The translations under genes and the position numbers were made by a program. The notes below the pieces were generated by a model. The model ran no database searches. It was not told the DNA's origin and worked only from the letters and a program-made list of their open reading frames with translations. A stretch of 64,000 nucleotides of DNA from Xiphophorus maculatus (taxonomy: Eukaryota > Chordata > Actinopteri > Cyprinodontiformes > Poeciliidae). Below are positions 1-12,934 of the stretch, piece by piece (position 1 is the first letter of the stretch; each line of letters begins with the position of its first letter). The DNA lies in the NCBI RefSeq assembly GCF_002775205.1, contig NC_036450.1, positions 6,282,787 to 6,346,786 of the forward strand, written 5' to 3'.

Positions 1-360
1 TTTCTAAAACTGAACGCATCGTCTTTCTAAAACTGAACGCATCGTCTTTCTAAAACTGAACGCATCGTCTTTCTAAAACTGAACGCATCGTCTTTCTAAA
101 ACTGAACAACATCGTCTTTCTAAAACTGAACGCATCGTCTTTCTAAAACTGAACGCATCGTCTTTCTAAAACTGAACGCATCGTCTTTCTAAAACTGAAC
201 GCATCGTCTTTCTAAAACTGAACAACATCGTCTTTCTAAAACCGAACGCATCGTCTTTCTAAAACTGAACGCATCGTCTTTCTAAAACTGAACGCATCGT
301 CTTTCTAAAACTGAACGCATCATCTTTCTAAAACTGAACGCATCGTCTTTCTAAAACTGA
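1..360. repeat. 23-bp minisatellite, about 15 units
   Basis: Head-to-tail units of about 23 bp share the core ctaaaactgaacgcatcg. Two units carry an aaca variant that adds one base, and a few have single substitutions. The array runs off the left edge of the window, so its true length is unknown. It ends abruptly at unique AT-rich sequence. I see no coding function. Confidence 0.95.
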
Positions 361-2880
361 GGAATCAAAGTTTGTGATTTGATATTAGATTGTAAACAAA
401 TTCCCCATTTGAGAAAAGGAGGGGAAAATGTTGGTGCCAATATACATGTTGTGTGAATAATTGAGATATTTAGCATTTAGCATGCACTCTGTGTGATTCA
501 AGTCTGCACTGTAAAGTGGCTAATTTGGGATTAGCAATCTGGCTTTTGGAATAATATGTTAAAAGCAATCAGCTTGGGACTGAAAGCATCAGATTTATTA
601 TTATTTTTGGGAGATTGGTGATCAGTCGATAGTTACATGTGAAGTCGATCTCATCTCCCTCAGCAAAGGTCTAAAAATCGACCACTGTCCTGTTCTGAGA
701 GGTTTGACTCCCAGATCGTCCCTTCATGTCATGTTGCAGCCAACAATAGTTTCCCCACTGTTACAACTCAGCAACTTTCTTGCTATATTTAGCAACATTT
801 CAGACAAAAAATAAATGGAATTGGCAGGTCAGCTTTTTTAAAGATTGGTAATCGGCAGTTGGTCAGAAAACTGCAATCGGTGCGCCTCTATTTTTAATAC
901 TGCAAACACCAATAGTTTAGCTTCTTTCCTAGAGATTAACCAAAACTGATCGTACGTTTAGGTCACAATAAGCAATAAATCAATGATTAATTACAACAAG
1001 CTGAATCATTTCCATTTGCATGATTTCTGTTTCTACCAAAAACTGGCCCTTTTTTTAAAAGGACAATTTCATTTACAGAAACTTTATGATTCATTTTATT
1101 TGTTATTTCTGTTGTTTTGTTTATTTACTTTGGATATTTAAAATGTCTTCCAGTTCTAAAGTTAAATGTTCATCATCTATTAATCTTTGAGGATGTGTTT
1201 TTACATTATTATGTCCGTTATATTACTTAAATGTCTCAAAACCACAATATTATCGTTTATCGCAATAAATTCTGGGACAATTTATCATCCATCTAGCATG
1301 GTTATCGTGACAAGCCTACCTTTATTCTCTTGTTTAATTTTAGAGCATATCTGCATTATTTTTCATTTCTATTCCAGGGTTTGTATAATAAGCCTGGTGG
1401 GCCACCAGGCTTTACGTGTGCCCCCACCAGGCTTAGCATAGTTAATTTATCAGTTTATTTCTTTACTTATTGCCTTTTTTAAGACTTATAGTTGTTTTTT
1501 AGGTATTAATCTTACAGTCTTCCAGAAAATGCATAACTATCAAGTAATATTTTCAAATTTTCTGCCAACTTTAAACATTTTTTCACTCAAAAACATGGCA
1601 GCCAGCCTGATGACTGCCCTCTCGCCCCGAGTACTGGGTATTCCTAGATAAAATGGAATAGCTGTACTAAAACTTGCCATAACGAGTCATAAAGCTGACA
1701 TCTTTTTGCTTCCTGTAACCTGAAGCCACTTTTACTACCTTCATTAAATCTTAAAGCTCTTCAACCGATTAGTCCTTCTCACTTTCCCAGCATCTAATGC
1801 CTCGTCAAACAGAGCCACCTGATCTCATGATCCATAACCTCTAACTGTAAGGGAATCCCTTACAGGCGAACAGAGGCTCGTCTGTTCGCCCAGACCTGCC
1901 CTCCGTTACCTCAGACTGCCAGAGACGTTGCACTGAAAGCTGCTTCAAAGTACGACTCACGCAGCTGACTGATCGGCTGATGAATGTTTGTCTCCGGCTG
2001 AGTCTGCTGCATGTAGGACGCATCAATCTTTGGGTGTGTTTGCATGTAAGAGGCTTATCCCTGCAGAATTTACATCATGAAACCAGTAGACGTTTAATCC
2101 GCTCCCATGTTACCAAGTATCAGAGTAAGTTTAATTTATGTTAGTTTGGAGGGGAAGGATGGTTGCAGTATCAAGTCTCAGGTGAAAAACACTTCCTGTA
2201 ACCGGTTTAACGTCACACAACACTTCCTGTTTTTAAAAAAAAAACAGAAACAAGCTGAAAATTAAAGACATATCTCATTCTGCACCTTTTGATATCCAAT
2301 TATTAGTCTAAAAAATAACCATCAGATTAGTCGTACACTGTATTGATGCTAAGTTTCTTAGCTGCAGTTGAAGGATCCTTCACTACAAGAGGAATTAAAT
2401 GTTATTGTCTTCCATTTCCAGTGTAAAATGTTCATTACAATTTAAAACTTATTAAGAACATTAAACTACATGACAATGGGCGAAACAACAATATTATCAT
2501 TTATCGTGATAATTTCTGGGATCCTTTATTACAGAATCAGTATAATATTGTTAATGACGGATTCTGTGCGTGAAACCTTGTGCCAACCAAAGATTAATCC
2601 AAAGCCGCCGCAGCAAAAACGTTATGAATTAAGAAACGCTGCTGCCAGGTTTAATCCTGATTATATCTGTGTCAGCAGGGACCTACATTCAGCAGCGGCT
2701 GCTCCCTCATTGTTATTACTGGAGGCCAAAACAAAGCAGCAGCAGCCGGAGCTGGTGGTGATAACAGCATACCAGCAGATCGTCTCGTCTCTCAACAGGT
2801 TTTCTATTTTTAATTCTTCCGCCTTCGGGCGCTGACCTGCAGTTTGTTGCTGCTGCAGGACAGGAAGTGGAAAAGTTAGC
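361..2880. other. Non-coding AT-rich stretch with old dispersed repeats
   Basis: No convincing exon on either strand; the open frames are short and lack splice context. Recognisable pieces: a palindromic module at 1390-1440 (cctggtgggccaccagg) that recurs at 41.6 and 56.1 kb; a related pair around 1240-1290 and 2487-2535 (acaatattatcgtttatcg); and text around 600-700 reminiscent of decayed hAT-like elements. Probably intergenic or intronic DNA of arrdc1. Confidence 0.6.
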
Positions 2881-2884
2881 AAGG

Positions 2885-3345
2885 ATGCTGGGCAGGAACT
2901 AGTTAATTTACTCAATTACATCCAATTTCTTTAAAAATAAATTACTTTTAGGAGTATTTTTACTACGCTGTACTTTGAGTAATTTAATTATGAAGTATTT
3001 TTGTTCTTACTTGAGTGAAATTTCTGGATTTTCTACCCACTGAATCAAAAACAAACATGTTTTAAACAAGAATTCACCACTCAGACACAAGCCTGCAGTT
3101 TCTGTTAAAGTTTTATAAGTAGTTTTATGAAAAGAAACAGATTTGGAAAGATTTTTATTTTGCCTGATTTTGTCATAAGAATTATTGTCATTTTGTTCCT
3201 TAAAATACATAAATTTCTGATGGTGTAATTTTAAATATTGATGATAATTTGATCAGTTACTCTCTACTTGAGTAACTTTTCACCAAATACTTTTTTAACT
3301 TTTACTGTAATTGCTGGGTTCTCTGCCCACCTCTGGCAGAAAAAT
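2885..3345 (+). repeat. hAT-like short dispersed element, degenerate copy
   Basis: This block is homologous to 19,675-20,135 (shared text such as ttaggagtatttttactac and a following aacatgttttaa segment). Both copies carry acttgagtaac-type motifs near their ends, typical of small non-autonomous hAT elements of fish. It has no transposase frame. The ends are approximate because target duplications could not be recognised. Confidence 0.55.
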
Positions 3346-4540
3346 CCTTTTCCGTCGGAGCTGAAGAACCAGCTGTGGTGTCAGACAGCCCCTCGCCTGT
3401 GGAGGTCAGAGGTCAGCTTAATTAAAACGGCTCTATCTGCAGGGAGCGGCGGCGGGGCCTCCAGACGACCAACATGTGGATTGATGCTCCCCGCCCACCG
3501 TGAGCGGCGTCGCTCTGAGCCACTGTGTAATCAGATCCCACATTCCTGAGTCAGGACAGAGCGGCCCAGTCTCAGGGATCCAAAACTCACAGGCAGTGTC
3601 TCGTTTAAAGGGGAAGTATTAAAAAAAATCTACATTTTTCAGCTCGTTATAAAGTTTTTCTATCATCAAAAACAAAAATGGAGGTTGCTTTGAGTCTTTC
3701 ATTAATGTTTGAGAAATCCTTTAATCTCCATGGGAACCATTCAGCTGTGCAAAACGCCTGGATGGACCGAGCCCCGCCTCCTAGGACGAAGCTCCTCCCC
3801 ACTCAGCTCCTCCCCACTCAGCTCCTTCAGACTAGCCAGCAGCAATTAGCGCATCAGCTGACGTCATTATAGGAACTTCTTCTCAGTTTAATGCTGTTAA
3901 AAATGTTTTAAAGGGTTAATAGAGGAGCCATGTTGAGGTAACTTCCTGTAGGCGGAGCTTCAGAAAGAGCAGGAGCTTTTAAAGTCCCGTCTTAACAAAA
4001 TATTTTTAAAAAAGAAAAAATATATTTATTACCAACAATCAAAGAAGTAGTATGTACGCCATTTGAGTTTATCCTTTCACTCAACTTTCATTAAAAGAGT
4101 TGGAGACAGCACTTTTTAAACATTGCCTCTTTAGTGATAACTGATATTTAAATTAAATATTAAATTTTATCCTTAAACTAAATATTTTTAATATTTAATA
4201 TCTAATTAAATACTTAAAATATTTTAATTTTAAATTCAATATTTAATTTAAGAGTTAAATTCAATATTAAAATAATATGAGATTATTTAACATTTATTTT
4301 ATCTCACAAACTGAATTTTGGGTTTCACCAGCTGTAAGCCAGGCTCATCAGAAATGAACAGAAATAAACATATTAGTAAAATATATTGGTCTTTGATAAG
4401 TAGATCCATATGTGTTATGAATTGTGATATTTCATTTCCTTCAGAGCAGTGACATCATTTACAACTCATGATTGTGACTCACACACTTTTCCAGCAAGAG
4501 ATGTGCAACAGCTGCCTGATTTACACAGTTTACAGCCTGA
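3346..4540. other. No gene seen; includes an AT-rich palindromic patch
   Basis: Unique-looking sequence without a supportable exon. 4140-4290 is almost pure A/T and full of taaatatttaat-type inverted words that could fold into a hairpin. A direct repeat of the word cagctcctccccact occurs near 3795-3825. Confidence 0.5.
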
Positions 4541-5346
4541 TAACGATTCCTGTTCACCGTTTACAACGATTCCTGTTCACCGTTAACAACGATTCCTGTT
4601 CACCGTTTACAACGATTCCTGTTCACCGTTTACAACGATTCCTGTTCACCGTTTACAACGATTCCTGTTCACCGTTTACAACGATTCCTGTTCACCGTTT
4701 ACAACGATTCCTGTTCACCGTTTACAACGATTCCTGTTCACCGTTTACAACGATTCCTGTTCACCGTTTATAACGATTCCTGTTCACCGTTTACAACGAT
4801 TCCTGTTCACCGTTTACAACGATTCCTGTTCACCGTTTACAACGATTCCTGTTCACCGTTTACAACGATTCCTGTTCACCGTTTACAACGATTCCTGTTC
4901 ACCGTTTACAACGATTCCTGTTCACCGTTTCTAACGATTCCTGTTCACCGTTTATAACGATTCCTGTTCACCGTTTATAACGATTCCTGTTCACCGTTTA
5001 TAACGATTCCTGTTCACCGTTTATAACGATTCCTGTTCACCGTTTACAACGATTCCTGTTCACCGTTTACAACGATTCCTGTTCACCGTTTATAACGATT
5101 CCTGTTCACCGTTTACAACGATTCCTGTTCACCGTTTATAACGATTCCTGTTCACCGTTTATAACGATTCCTGTTCACCGTTTATAACGATTCCTGTTCA
5201 CCGTTTACAACGATTCCTGTTCACCGTTTATAACGATTCCTGTTCACCGTTTATAACGATTCCTGTTCACCGTTTATAACGATTCCTGTTCACCGTTTAT
5301 AACGATTCCTGTTCACCGTTTATAACGATTCCTGTTCACCGTTTAA
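4541..5346. repeat. 23-bp minisatellite, about 35 units
   Basis: About 35 tandem units of 23 bp carry the core gattcctgttcaccgttt. Units in the left part (to about 4930) nearly all have tttaca at the junction, while units in the right part mostly have tttata. The array therefore consists of two internally homogenised blocks. The open frame across part of it is only the translated repeat and is not a gene. Confidence 0.96.
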
Positions 5347-5508
5347 CGCCGCAGCAGTTTTAGGAATGAAAATGATTATCGATCAGGATCCAGCTGTGAT
5401 TTATGAAACCTGAATAATGAGGAGGTAAAGACCCATAAGTGGCTCCATCTGCAACGTTGTTTTCATTCACAGTCCAACATCAGGTCTGAATTTTATTCAT
5501 ATCTGGCT

Positions 5509-6886
5509 CTGGGGTGTTCAACATGCGGCCCTTGGAATTTGTGGCACTTGGACGGATTTTGTGGGATCCCAGCTGCAACTAAAAAATTTAATAAATTTGG
5601 CCGATAGATGCTGATGACTTAATTTGTAATTTTCTTCCAATGGAAAAAGTGGGCTGCACAGTGGCGCAGTTGGTAGCGCTGTTGCCTTGCAGCAAGAAGG
5701 TCCTGGGTTCGATTCCCGGACGGGGTCTTTCTGTTGAGTTTGCATGTTCTCCCTGTGCATGCTGGGTTCTCTCCGGGTACTCCGGCTTCCTCCCACAGTC
5801 CAAAAACATGACTGTCAGGTTAATTGGTCTCTCTAAATTCTCCCTAGGTCTGAGTGTGTGTGTGCATGGTTGTTTGTCCTGTATGTCTCTGTGTTGCCCT
5901 GCGACAGACTGGCGACCTGTCCAGGGTGACCCCGCCTCTCGCCTGGAATGTAGCTGGAGATAGGCACCGGCAACCCTCCTCACCCCAATAGGGACAAAGT
6001 GTGAACAGAAAATGGATGGATGGAAAGTGTAAAGTACAACACAAAGTGTTTCTGTTTCTGTAACCAACCACATTTATCCAGAAGCTTTTACTGAAAAGGG
6101 AACTTTGATGCAGCTTTGATTTAATTTATTAAACTTGAGTAAATATAACAAACGTTTTGAAAGAAAGTCACCCAAATGCTGTTCTTATTACTGAAAATAA
6201 ATCTGTTCAATCGACTCCAAGAGAAACTAAAAACTAGATGCTTTTCTTTAAATTCAGCAAATGTGCAAAATCTTCGATGGTGCATTGGAAAAAAGGAAAA
6301 AGAAAGTTTCCAAGACAAAAATTCAGAAATTTTGATGTTATTCTCAGAAACTTTCTACCAAAAACTTGGAAATGTTCAACCTTTCAAACTCAGAAAAATT
6401 CCAAATTAAAAAAAAAAAAAAATTCTAGAAAATTTCTGAAATCTGAATTTTCAGAAGTTTTTTCTAGCAATTTTTCAACTTTTGAAACTCCAAAAGTATA
6501 ATTTTTTTTCCAGAAAGTTTCAGAGATTAATCTCAAAATTTCAGATTTTTTCCAAGAAAATTTTCAACTTTTGAAATTCAGAGAAATTCCAAAAGTTACA
6601 CATTTTTTCTAGAAAAATTTAGATTAATCTAAAAATTTCTGGATTTCTTTTCAAATTTTAAATTTTTCAAACTCAAAGGTTTCCCTGTTTTATTCCAGGA
6701 ATGTACTTTTCTTGTTTTATCTGCGGTGGTCCTTCATAAAAATCCCTTTCAAATCTTGGAATTACAATAAATACTCATTTTGAAAGCAAAAGCAAAACAG
6801 ACTTTATTTGCTTGATTTTAGGTTACTGGGTTTTCATTCAAATCAACAATTTTGGCCCAGGTGACCAAACAGTTTCCACTCCTCTG
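5509..6886 (-). mobile_element. Non-autonomous hAT-like element, inverted copy with nested SINE
   Basis: Inverted relative to homologous copies at about 15,565-16,792 and 18,331-19,263. Its ends resemble their terminal repeats (caggggtg-type). The 8 bases just outside, atctggct at 5501-5508 and atcaggct at 6887-6894, match at 7 of 8 positions, as expected of a hAT target duplication. The interior is A/T-rich with many gaaattttcca-like words and has no transposase. A tRNA-derived SINE has inserted into it. Confidence 0.8.
5651..6020 (+). mobile_element. tRNA-derived SINE-like repeat
   Basis: The 5' head looks like a tRNA: an A-box-like tggcgcagttggtagc and a B-box ggttcgattcc at about 5706-5716, i.e. 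an internal RNA polymerase III promoter. A conserved body follows (gtttgcatgttctccc, cctcccacagtcc, gcgacctgtccagggtg), then a tail of ggatggatgga units. This is a widespread fish repeat. Similar words flank it (tggaaaaagtg before, tggaaagtg after), consistent with a target duplication inside the hAT-like element. All open frames here belong to the repeat. Confidence 0.85.
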
Positions 6887-9600
6887 ATCAGGCTGCATGT
6901 AACCGACCCGAATCACTAAAAGCTGCAGCATGAAAACGTTCCAGTTTCTCTCCAGAGTTTTCACCAAAGCAGACACGCCTGAGCAAACGTTGCTCCGTTT
7001 TCAGATCCTGTGCTTTTCGGCCGAGCCGTCATGTGACTCAGCGACCCGCAGACACTGGTTTCTGTGAGGTTGAATCACACCAGACAAAAAAAAGAGAAGC
7101 ACGGCGCCGTGGGGACGAACACCAACCAGTTAAAGTCGCAGCATTTTAGGAGTTTAAACCCAAAATATCAAAGCAAAGTCAGTGACTCAAAACTCTTCAT
7201 GGAAAATATGAATGTTTAATAAGCCTCACATTTTAGCCAACTTTCAGCTCATTTTGCTGCTATAAGGAGGACAATAATATCAATTTTACTGAATCTTTAC
7301 TTTCACAAAGCACAGGGCGACAGCGGAGAAAACTGTCAAAATGGAGGCTTTAAAAACTAGAGCTGCACCGATGGCACTTATCTGGCTGATCACCGATATT
7401 TAAAAAGATCAATCTGCCAATTCCAGACTTGGACGATACCGATTCATTTTTTGTTTGAAAAAGTGGCTGAACACTTGGGCTGTTGTAAACGATTATTTTA
7501 GTAACTGAGTATTGATTATTCTGACAATTGATCTAGAAATCGAATAAAAAATTGTTCTGTTCTGTTGTTGCTACTTAAGGTAGTAAAAGAAACACATGAG
7601 AAAATACTAGAAAGTGGGAGTGGAAGAGTGCACTCACATTAAATCAACAATATGCATCACAACAGATACGTGATCAATATCAATCGCTAATACGCCTGAC
7701 AGAATATCGACCGAACTTCGATCCAGAACTGCACAGCATTCTGGGAGATGTAGGCAGAGGAAAGGCTTTAGCCGCTCAACCCAACACCAGCTAAGCTAGG
7801 GTGGTGGAATCAACTAACTCTCTCACTCTTTGGTTACCTAGCAACTCACTCACTCTTTGGTTGCTTAGCAACAACCTGTTGAGTTACTTGCTGAAACACT
7901 GAAGCTAAAACTCCACTTGTTCAAAGCTGCCTTTAATAACTGGATCATCATTTTCTTTTAGGAAACTTTTTGTTGTCTCTTTAATTTGCCACTGTGATGT
8001 AACATAAGGATTTTTCTTTGTAAATTCTGTTATATTTCTGTCTTGTAAAGCATTTCAAGCTGCCTTGTTGCTGAAATCTGCTACAAAAATAACCTTTCCT
8101 GGACTACGAGAGGCTAAGTGTTAGCTTACCAACAACAAACACTCCAGTTGGGTTTGATTCGCTAGTCATAGATTAACAACATTGTACAGGAAATGCAACT
8201 TGTGAAGCTGAACTATTTAGCTGCAATGCTACTTTACACGCTATTGGCCGGAATTCACAAAGTAGCCAATCCAGTTGCGCCATTTGTGTTCCTTGCTGCT
8301 GATTGGCTGAACCCTGAAGCACACAGAAAAGGATGTTAGCTTCTGCGATAGCACCAAAATGGTTTCCCCTGAGCATATTAATGTATATTAAGATATATTT
8401 TGTGTTGTAAGCTATTTTTAAAATGGGGGTGTCCAGAAATTGTGAATTTAAGCTAAACGTGGTCAGTTGTCATCCTTAAAATAATTATTTTAATTGTTTA
8501 AAATACTTCTTATCTTTATAAGAATTTAGATTCATCCTGACAATAAACTCCAGATTATAATGTGTGTTATTGGGATTTATTGGTTCTCCATAACAGAACC
8601 AATAAATAGAGTTAATTTTAAAAATATAATTAAATGAAATTATTCAGTGATAAATTAGACTGCTGCACTATTCAATCACCTTTAAATTGTTTTATTTTGG
8701 CGAGGTTCATCTTTATTTAAGGTGTTTAAATACTTTTTATCATTACTTTTGTTGTGATAAACCTTTAAGTTCATATTGTACACCTCTATAAGCAATAAAA
8801 GCTTCAATATAGGAACAATACACACGTTTCCTTTAGGAAAAACACGTCACAAAGCTATAAAGTTCCTTCCTGATGCGTTTCCCTCTGTTCTCAATACATT
8901 ATTATTAAAATATTAGTCTCTAATGTTCTATGTGGGATTTGGATAACCAAACGCTGAACCCTCTTGATCAACATTTACCGACAGCTCGGTTTTACAGCAC
9001 GTTAGGGGTCATAAACTCCCCAAACAACAACTGTATCTTTCCATGACACAGAACAAGCTGCAGCTTCATGGCCTGACTCACTTCCTCCGTTTCTCAATGA
9101 AACGCTGCGTTTTTATCAGCGCCGATCACAAAGGTAGGGCGCTGATCCTGGAGGTTTTCTGCTTTATTCCAACTGTTTTCTGTTTGCTCAAAACAGAAAA
9201 GGTTCATTAAAACGTCTTTTTAAACACGTCCTGAACTGTTCGCCGTCTTTTGTTCAAAGACTCAAGGATCTGCTGTGATGTTTTTATGAAGGAGATAATC
9301 GATAGAAATGCTTTCTAATGGTTTCCATCATCAATAATGGAGACAGGCTGAGAGCGGTGCATCGGAAACATTCAGCACTTTAAGAAGCTGCACTTTCTTA
9401 TTAATATCCACCTGTATTTATTTCATCATACAACATGGTGAACCTCACTGTAGTGTAAATAAATATGATACTAAGATGATCTCCAGTCTATGTAAGGAGC
9501 GATGAAGAGTTAATTCTGACTGCAGAGATACAGAAAACCCAAAAAACAGATACATTATTTTTTAAAAAACAGACATAATTCATGGTGAAACATGGTTTTT
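6887..9600. other. No gene seen
   Basis: AT-rich sequence without exon-like frames. Around 7360-7440 (gctgcaccgatggc and following text) it resembles the small gcaccgat-type repeat also present at 16,287-16,527. The rest looks unique or too decayed to classify. If arrdc1 continues leftwards this would be intron, but I could not find arrestin-fold exons in it. Confidence 0.5.
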
Positions 9601-9614
9601 ACCAACATGTGCTG

Positions 9615-10870
9615 AAATGCCACTCAGGGAGGAAGAAGCAACATGAACTCAGACTAAGATGTAATTTCTGAAGTTAAAGTTATAAGTTTTTGGCCCTATT
9701 GACGTTAAATCTGGTTTATAAGAGGGGAAGCTTTCAAGCCTGAGAACATCATCCCAGCAGCGAAGTACGGTGGTGGCAGCATCATGTGGGGGTGTTGTGA
9801 TGCAAGAGGGACTGGTGAAGAACCAACTTGAAACTTCAAAATGGACAATGACCCTAATTAAAGCTGGAAAAGTCATTAAATCACAGAAGTTGTTGGCATA
9901 AAATATCTCAATCTCAAAAAGCTGCTGGGATGTAATAATGGTAGGAATTTTCAGGCATTCACATTTTGCATATCGATAAAATTTTCAGCCAGATGGAAGA
10001 TATCCAGCTAAACTCAATGCCCAAAAACAATCTGTAGTGGCTGACAAGCTAAAAATTATAGAGCGGTCTAAAGGCACAGAAGGAAAAATCAATAATTGAT
10101 AACATGATTGCATTTTTCAGCTGGAACAGATAAAAATTAAATAACATAAATCCTCATCAGAGAGTTAATTTATGGTGTTTTCACACCTGACAGTCTGGTA
10201 GAGTCGGTTTGATTGGACACCAAAGTTGCAACATTTATTACATTTTCAACTCGTGTCAAACAAACCAAAACCCTTGAAACAGCTGTTCCCCTCCTCGCCT
10301 GTAGGGGCGCTGCACGAAAACCTCTGAAGAAGACAATGAACGGAACTTCCTTCTTCACAAAATGTAAAATAATGGAGTGCCGTCAGATTTTAGCAGGATT
10401 TCTCTTTTGTCTTTGGTAAAAAAAAATCAACGACCCATTTTACGCTAGCGCTAGTTAGCATGTTTGTTTTGGTTGCATATACCCATAATGTAGTCCGTTT
10501 CCTGACTTTGGAGCCGTTTCTGGTCCTCTTGGCATTTACTACGCATTCAAACAGCAACAGAGTTCAAGTCAACAGAACCGAGACCAGAGTTCACTTTTTT
10601 GGTCCAATTTTGCGTTCACACCGGCCCAGAACTTTCTAGATAAACAAACTGGGGTTCGACTAAACCGAGCTGGTGTGAATTCACCCTTAGTTAAAAAGGT
10701 GTGTGCTAGCAAGGTGGCTAACTAGCCTGGCCCAGTTACACCAGTCCTACCAATGGGAATGGTCCAAAACTACAGAAAACTATAATAAGAAGCTTATGGA
10801 AAGACAAAGAAAATGCTTGACCAAAGTCAAATACAGATGTAAACCTGTAATTTTTAAAAATATCTCTAAA
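9615..10870 (+). mobile_element. Tc1/mariner transposase relic, split by a MITE
   Basis: Two halves of a decayed Tc1-type transposase are recognisable. Near 9735-9810 the translation contains ENIIPAAKYGGGSIM, matching the GGGS(I/V)M block of Tc1 transposases, followed by a QMDNDP-like KMDNDPN. Near 10,725-10,850 (cagttacaccag, gaagcttatggaaag) lies the C-terminal segment. The intervening 10,173-10,687 is a separate MITE. Stops and gaps throughout mean no active protein. Confidence 0.7.
10173..10687 (+). mobile_element. MITE with ggtgttttcacacc-type inverted ends
   Basis: The left end ggtgttttcacacc and right end ggtgtgaattcaccc form imperfect terminal inverted repeats. Related copies lie at 26,330-26,880 and, partially, at 33,560-33,680, 41,250-41,540 and 55,770-56,000. 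Shared internal text includes aaacctctgaagaag and ttccttcttcaca. It has no coding capacity and has inserted into the Tc1 relic, so it is younger than that. Confidence 0.75.
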
Positions 10871-12049
10871 AAATGGAAAAAGAAACGCTAACTGCCCTAA
10901 AACAAGACAAACTCAGCTTGACTTACTGTAAGATAAGGTGTGTGTGTGTAATTATGCGTCATCAGCTGGATCTTTATGGAAGGCAGACTTGCACACTTTG
11001 CTGCTGATGGATAACGGCGACGTCAGATCGGACATATTGCAGCCGTGGCGTTTACAGAACATTATCGGACCGAGCTGAAAGCCCAGCTGACTCTTTAGAA
11101 GGACAACTTTGGCTCCGGAGTGAAAGAACGAAATCTGATCCACACGAACATGAAAAGAAGCAAGTTGGAGTAAATCAAAATTAATAAATTGGAGAAGATT
11201 TAAATAAAATAACTTAATTTTTTAATCCCGGTTGTATAATCTCACTATTATTTTACATCAAACCTTTTGTTTGAAACAACCTGGTATTTCAAAGAAGAGA
11301 AAACAACATTACAGATCCTACACTGTACTCAACAGTCAGCCTGAGTCGTTATCCACATATTCACCTTTGGTTTTTATTTACTTTTTGCCAAACCCATCTG
11401 GAGTGTTTGCTACGTTTCCAGTTAAAGTCCCAGTAATGGTTACCCAACTCCAAACATTCACGTTAGCGATAAAAGCTCCACCATCCATTAATCTGTGAAA
11501 TAATCCAGTTACAAGGGAATACTTTACTGCAGCATTCAAATGCAACACATGCAAAAAATGCTTAATAATTCCCAAACTAACTTATTGTGACATTAATTAA
11601 CTGGTGCATTTATGCTTAAACATTGAGAAGCACATTCACCAAGGCACATTCAAGGTTTCATGGAAATATCTGCTTTTTCTTTTCTAACTGGAAACAAATT
11701 TCAAGTTACAATGCAAATCGTGAAACATAAATAACCCAATAATTTAATCTTTTAACTAAGTTTTACACATCTATGTTAGATAATAGTAAAATCTTCTTAT
11801 TTTTAATATAACAATAATAATAATAAGTATATTATTAGTTTATACATGATTATTAATACAAAAAAATTTAAAGATAATGGTGGTTTCCATTTTATTTGTT
11901 GTTTTGTTTATTTATTCTGGATTTTTAGAAATCCAGTTCCAGTGTTTCATGTTAATTAGAAATTAAAGTTTGAGAGAGTCTGCTTGCATTATTATCATCT
12001 TATTAGTTGAAAATAATCTCAAAAATCAATATTATCGTTTGCTGTGTTT
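10871..12049. other. No gene seen
   Basis: No supportable exon. A 63-codon open frame on the minus strand (10,952-11,143) was examined but has no recognisable domain and no flanking splice signals of note. 11,880-11,960 repeats text seen near 1090-1160 (ttatttgttgttttgtttattta), another dispersed repeat. Confidence 0.45.
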
Positions 12050-12370
12050 AAAGAAAAGCATCAAGTTTTCCGTTTCTCAGTTGAGCAAAGTTATTTTCAG
12101 TAATAAGAACAGGATTTGGGTCACTTTCTTTCAAAACGTTAGCTATTCTAGTCAAGTTAAATAAAGTAAATCGAAGTTGATTTGGTTGCCTTTTCAGTAA
12201 AAGTCTCTGGATTAACACTTTACACTTTCCACTGTTGGGAAAACTACAAATTAAAAGTCTCGATCTGCATTTTGGGTCAAATTTGTATCATTTTCGAACT
12301 GCTGCTGGAGGCCACACAAAATCAGCCAAGCGCCACAAACAGCCCACGGACCGCACTTTGAGCACCCCTG
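12050..12370 (+). repeat. 3' end of the hAT-like element family, truncated copy
   Basis: Matches the right-hand part of the copies at about 15,565-16,792 and 18,331-19,263: the words aaagaaaagcatc, agtaataagaacagg and gcctttcagtaaaag-like text, ending in cactttgagcacccctg at 12,370. The left part is missing, so no target duplication can be paired. Confidence 0.75.
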
Positions 12371-12934
12371 ATATAAAGACAGCAGCCGTTGTTATTGTTA
12401 GAGGAGAATCCCACACGGATCACTTGCATACAATGGACTCGTTGTTCTCCACTACACTTACTTACTTACTTACTTACTTTCCCCCCCGCATAAATACGAT
12501 GCAACAACGTTTACACGCAGAAATCCTGACCGTTTACTGTCAAACGCGTTTAAAATCTGGTTTTTAAACGCGTGGACACCTGTTGTTAGTCGTGTTTTTT
12601 GCTTCTTCTTCTTCTTAGAGTTTACAAGCAGCAGACATGACGAAGCAGCGTGTCAGAACAAGCAGGATGTGGTTCAGGACGGCAGGACAAGTAACTAAAA
12701 CAATCACGCAGCCTGCGGCGGGAGGGGGGAAAACGGCAGCACCGCAACAATGCGTGACGTCCACCCGCCGACAACTAAAACGTTAAATAAACGCCTCGTG
12801 AATTTTTAATCACAGTGGGAAAAGTTTAAGCTACATCCAAACCAGGCGGAGGAAAGAGAGAGGAGCCGCTGACAGACATGTTAAGAACCTTCTTCCTGTC
12901 TCTCCGTTTTGTTGCTACAAAACGAGCCCGTTAC

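Noticed and set aside
4468..4773. 101-codon open frame over the 23-bp array
   Set aside because: Pure translation of the minisatellite (repeated FLFTVYNDSC-type words); no start context or splice sites.
4541..5346. CRISPR-like array
   Set aside because: Units are contiguous with no unique spacers, and the genome is a vertebrate's.
5651..5725. tRNA gene
   Set aside because: Only A- and B-box-like sequence remains and it leads into a SINE body; no cloverleaf could be supported.
5588..6073. Long minus-strand frames of 75-161 codons
   Set aside because: They are antisense readings of a tRNA-derived SINE.
10952..11143. 63-codon minus-strand frame considered as an arrdc1 exon
   Set aside because: No similarity to the arrestin fold and no proper splice boundaries.
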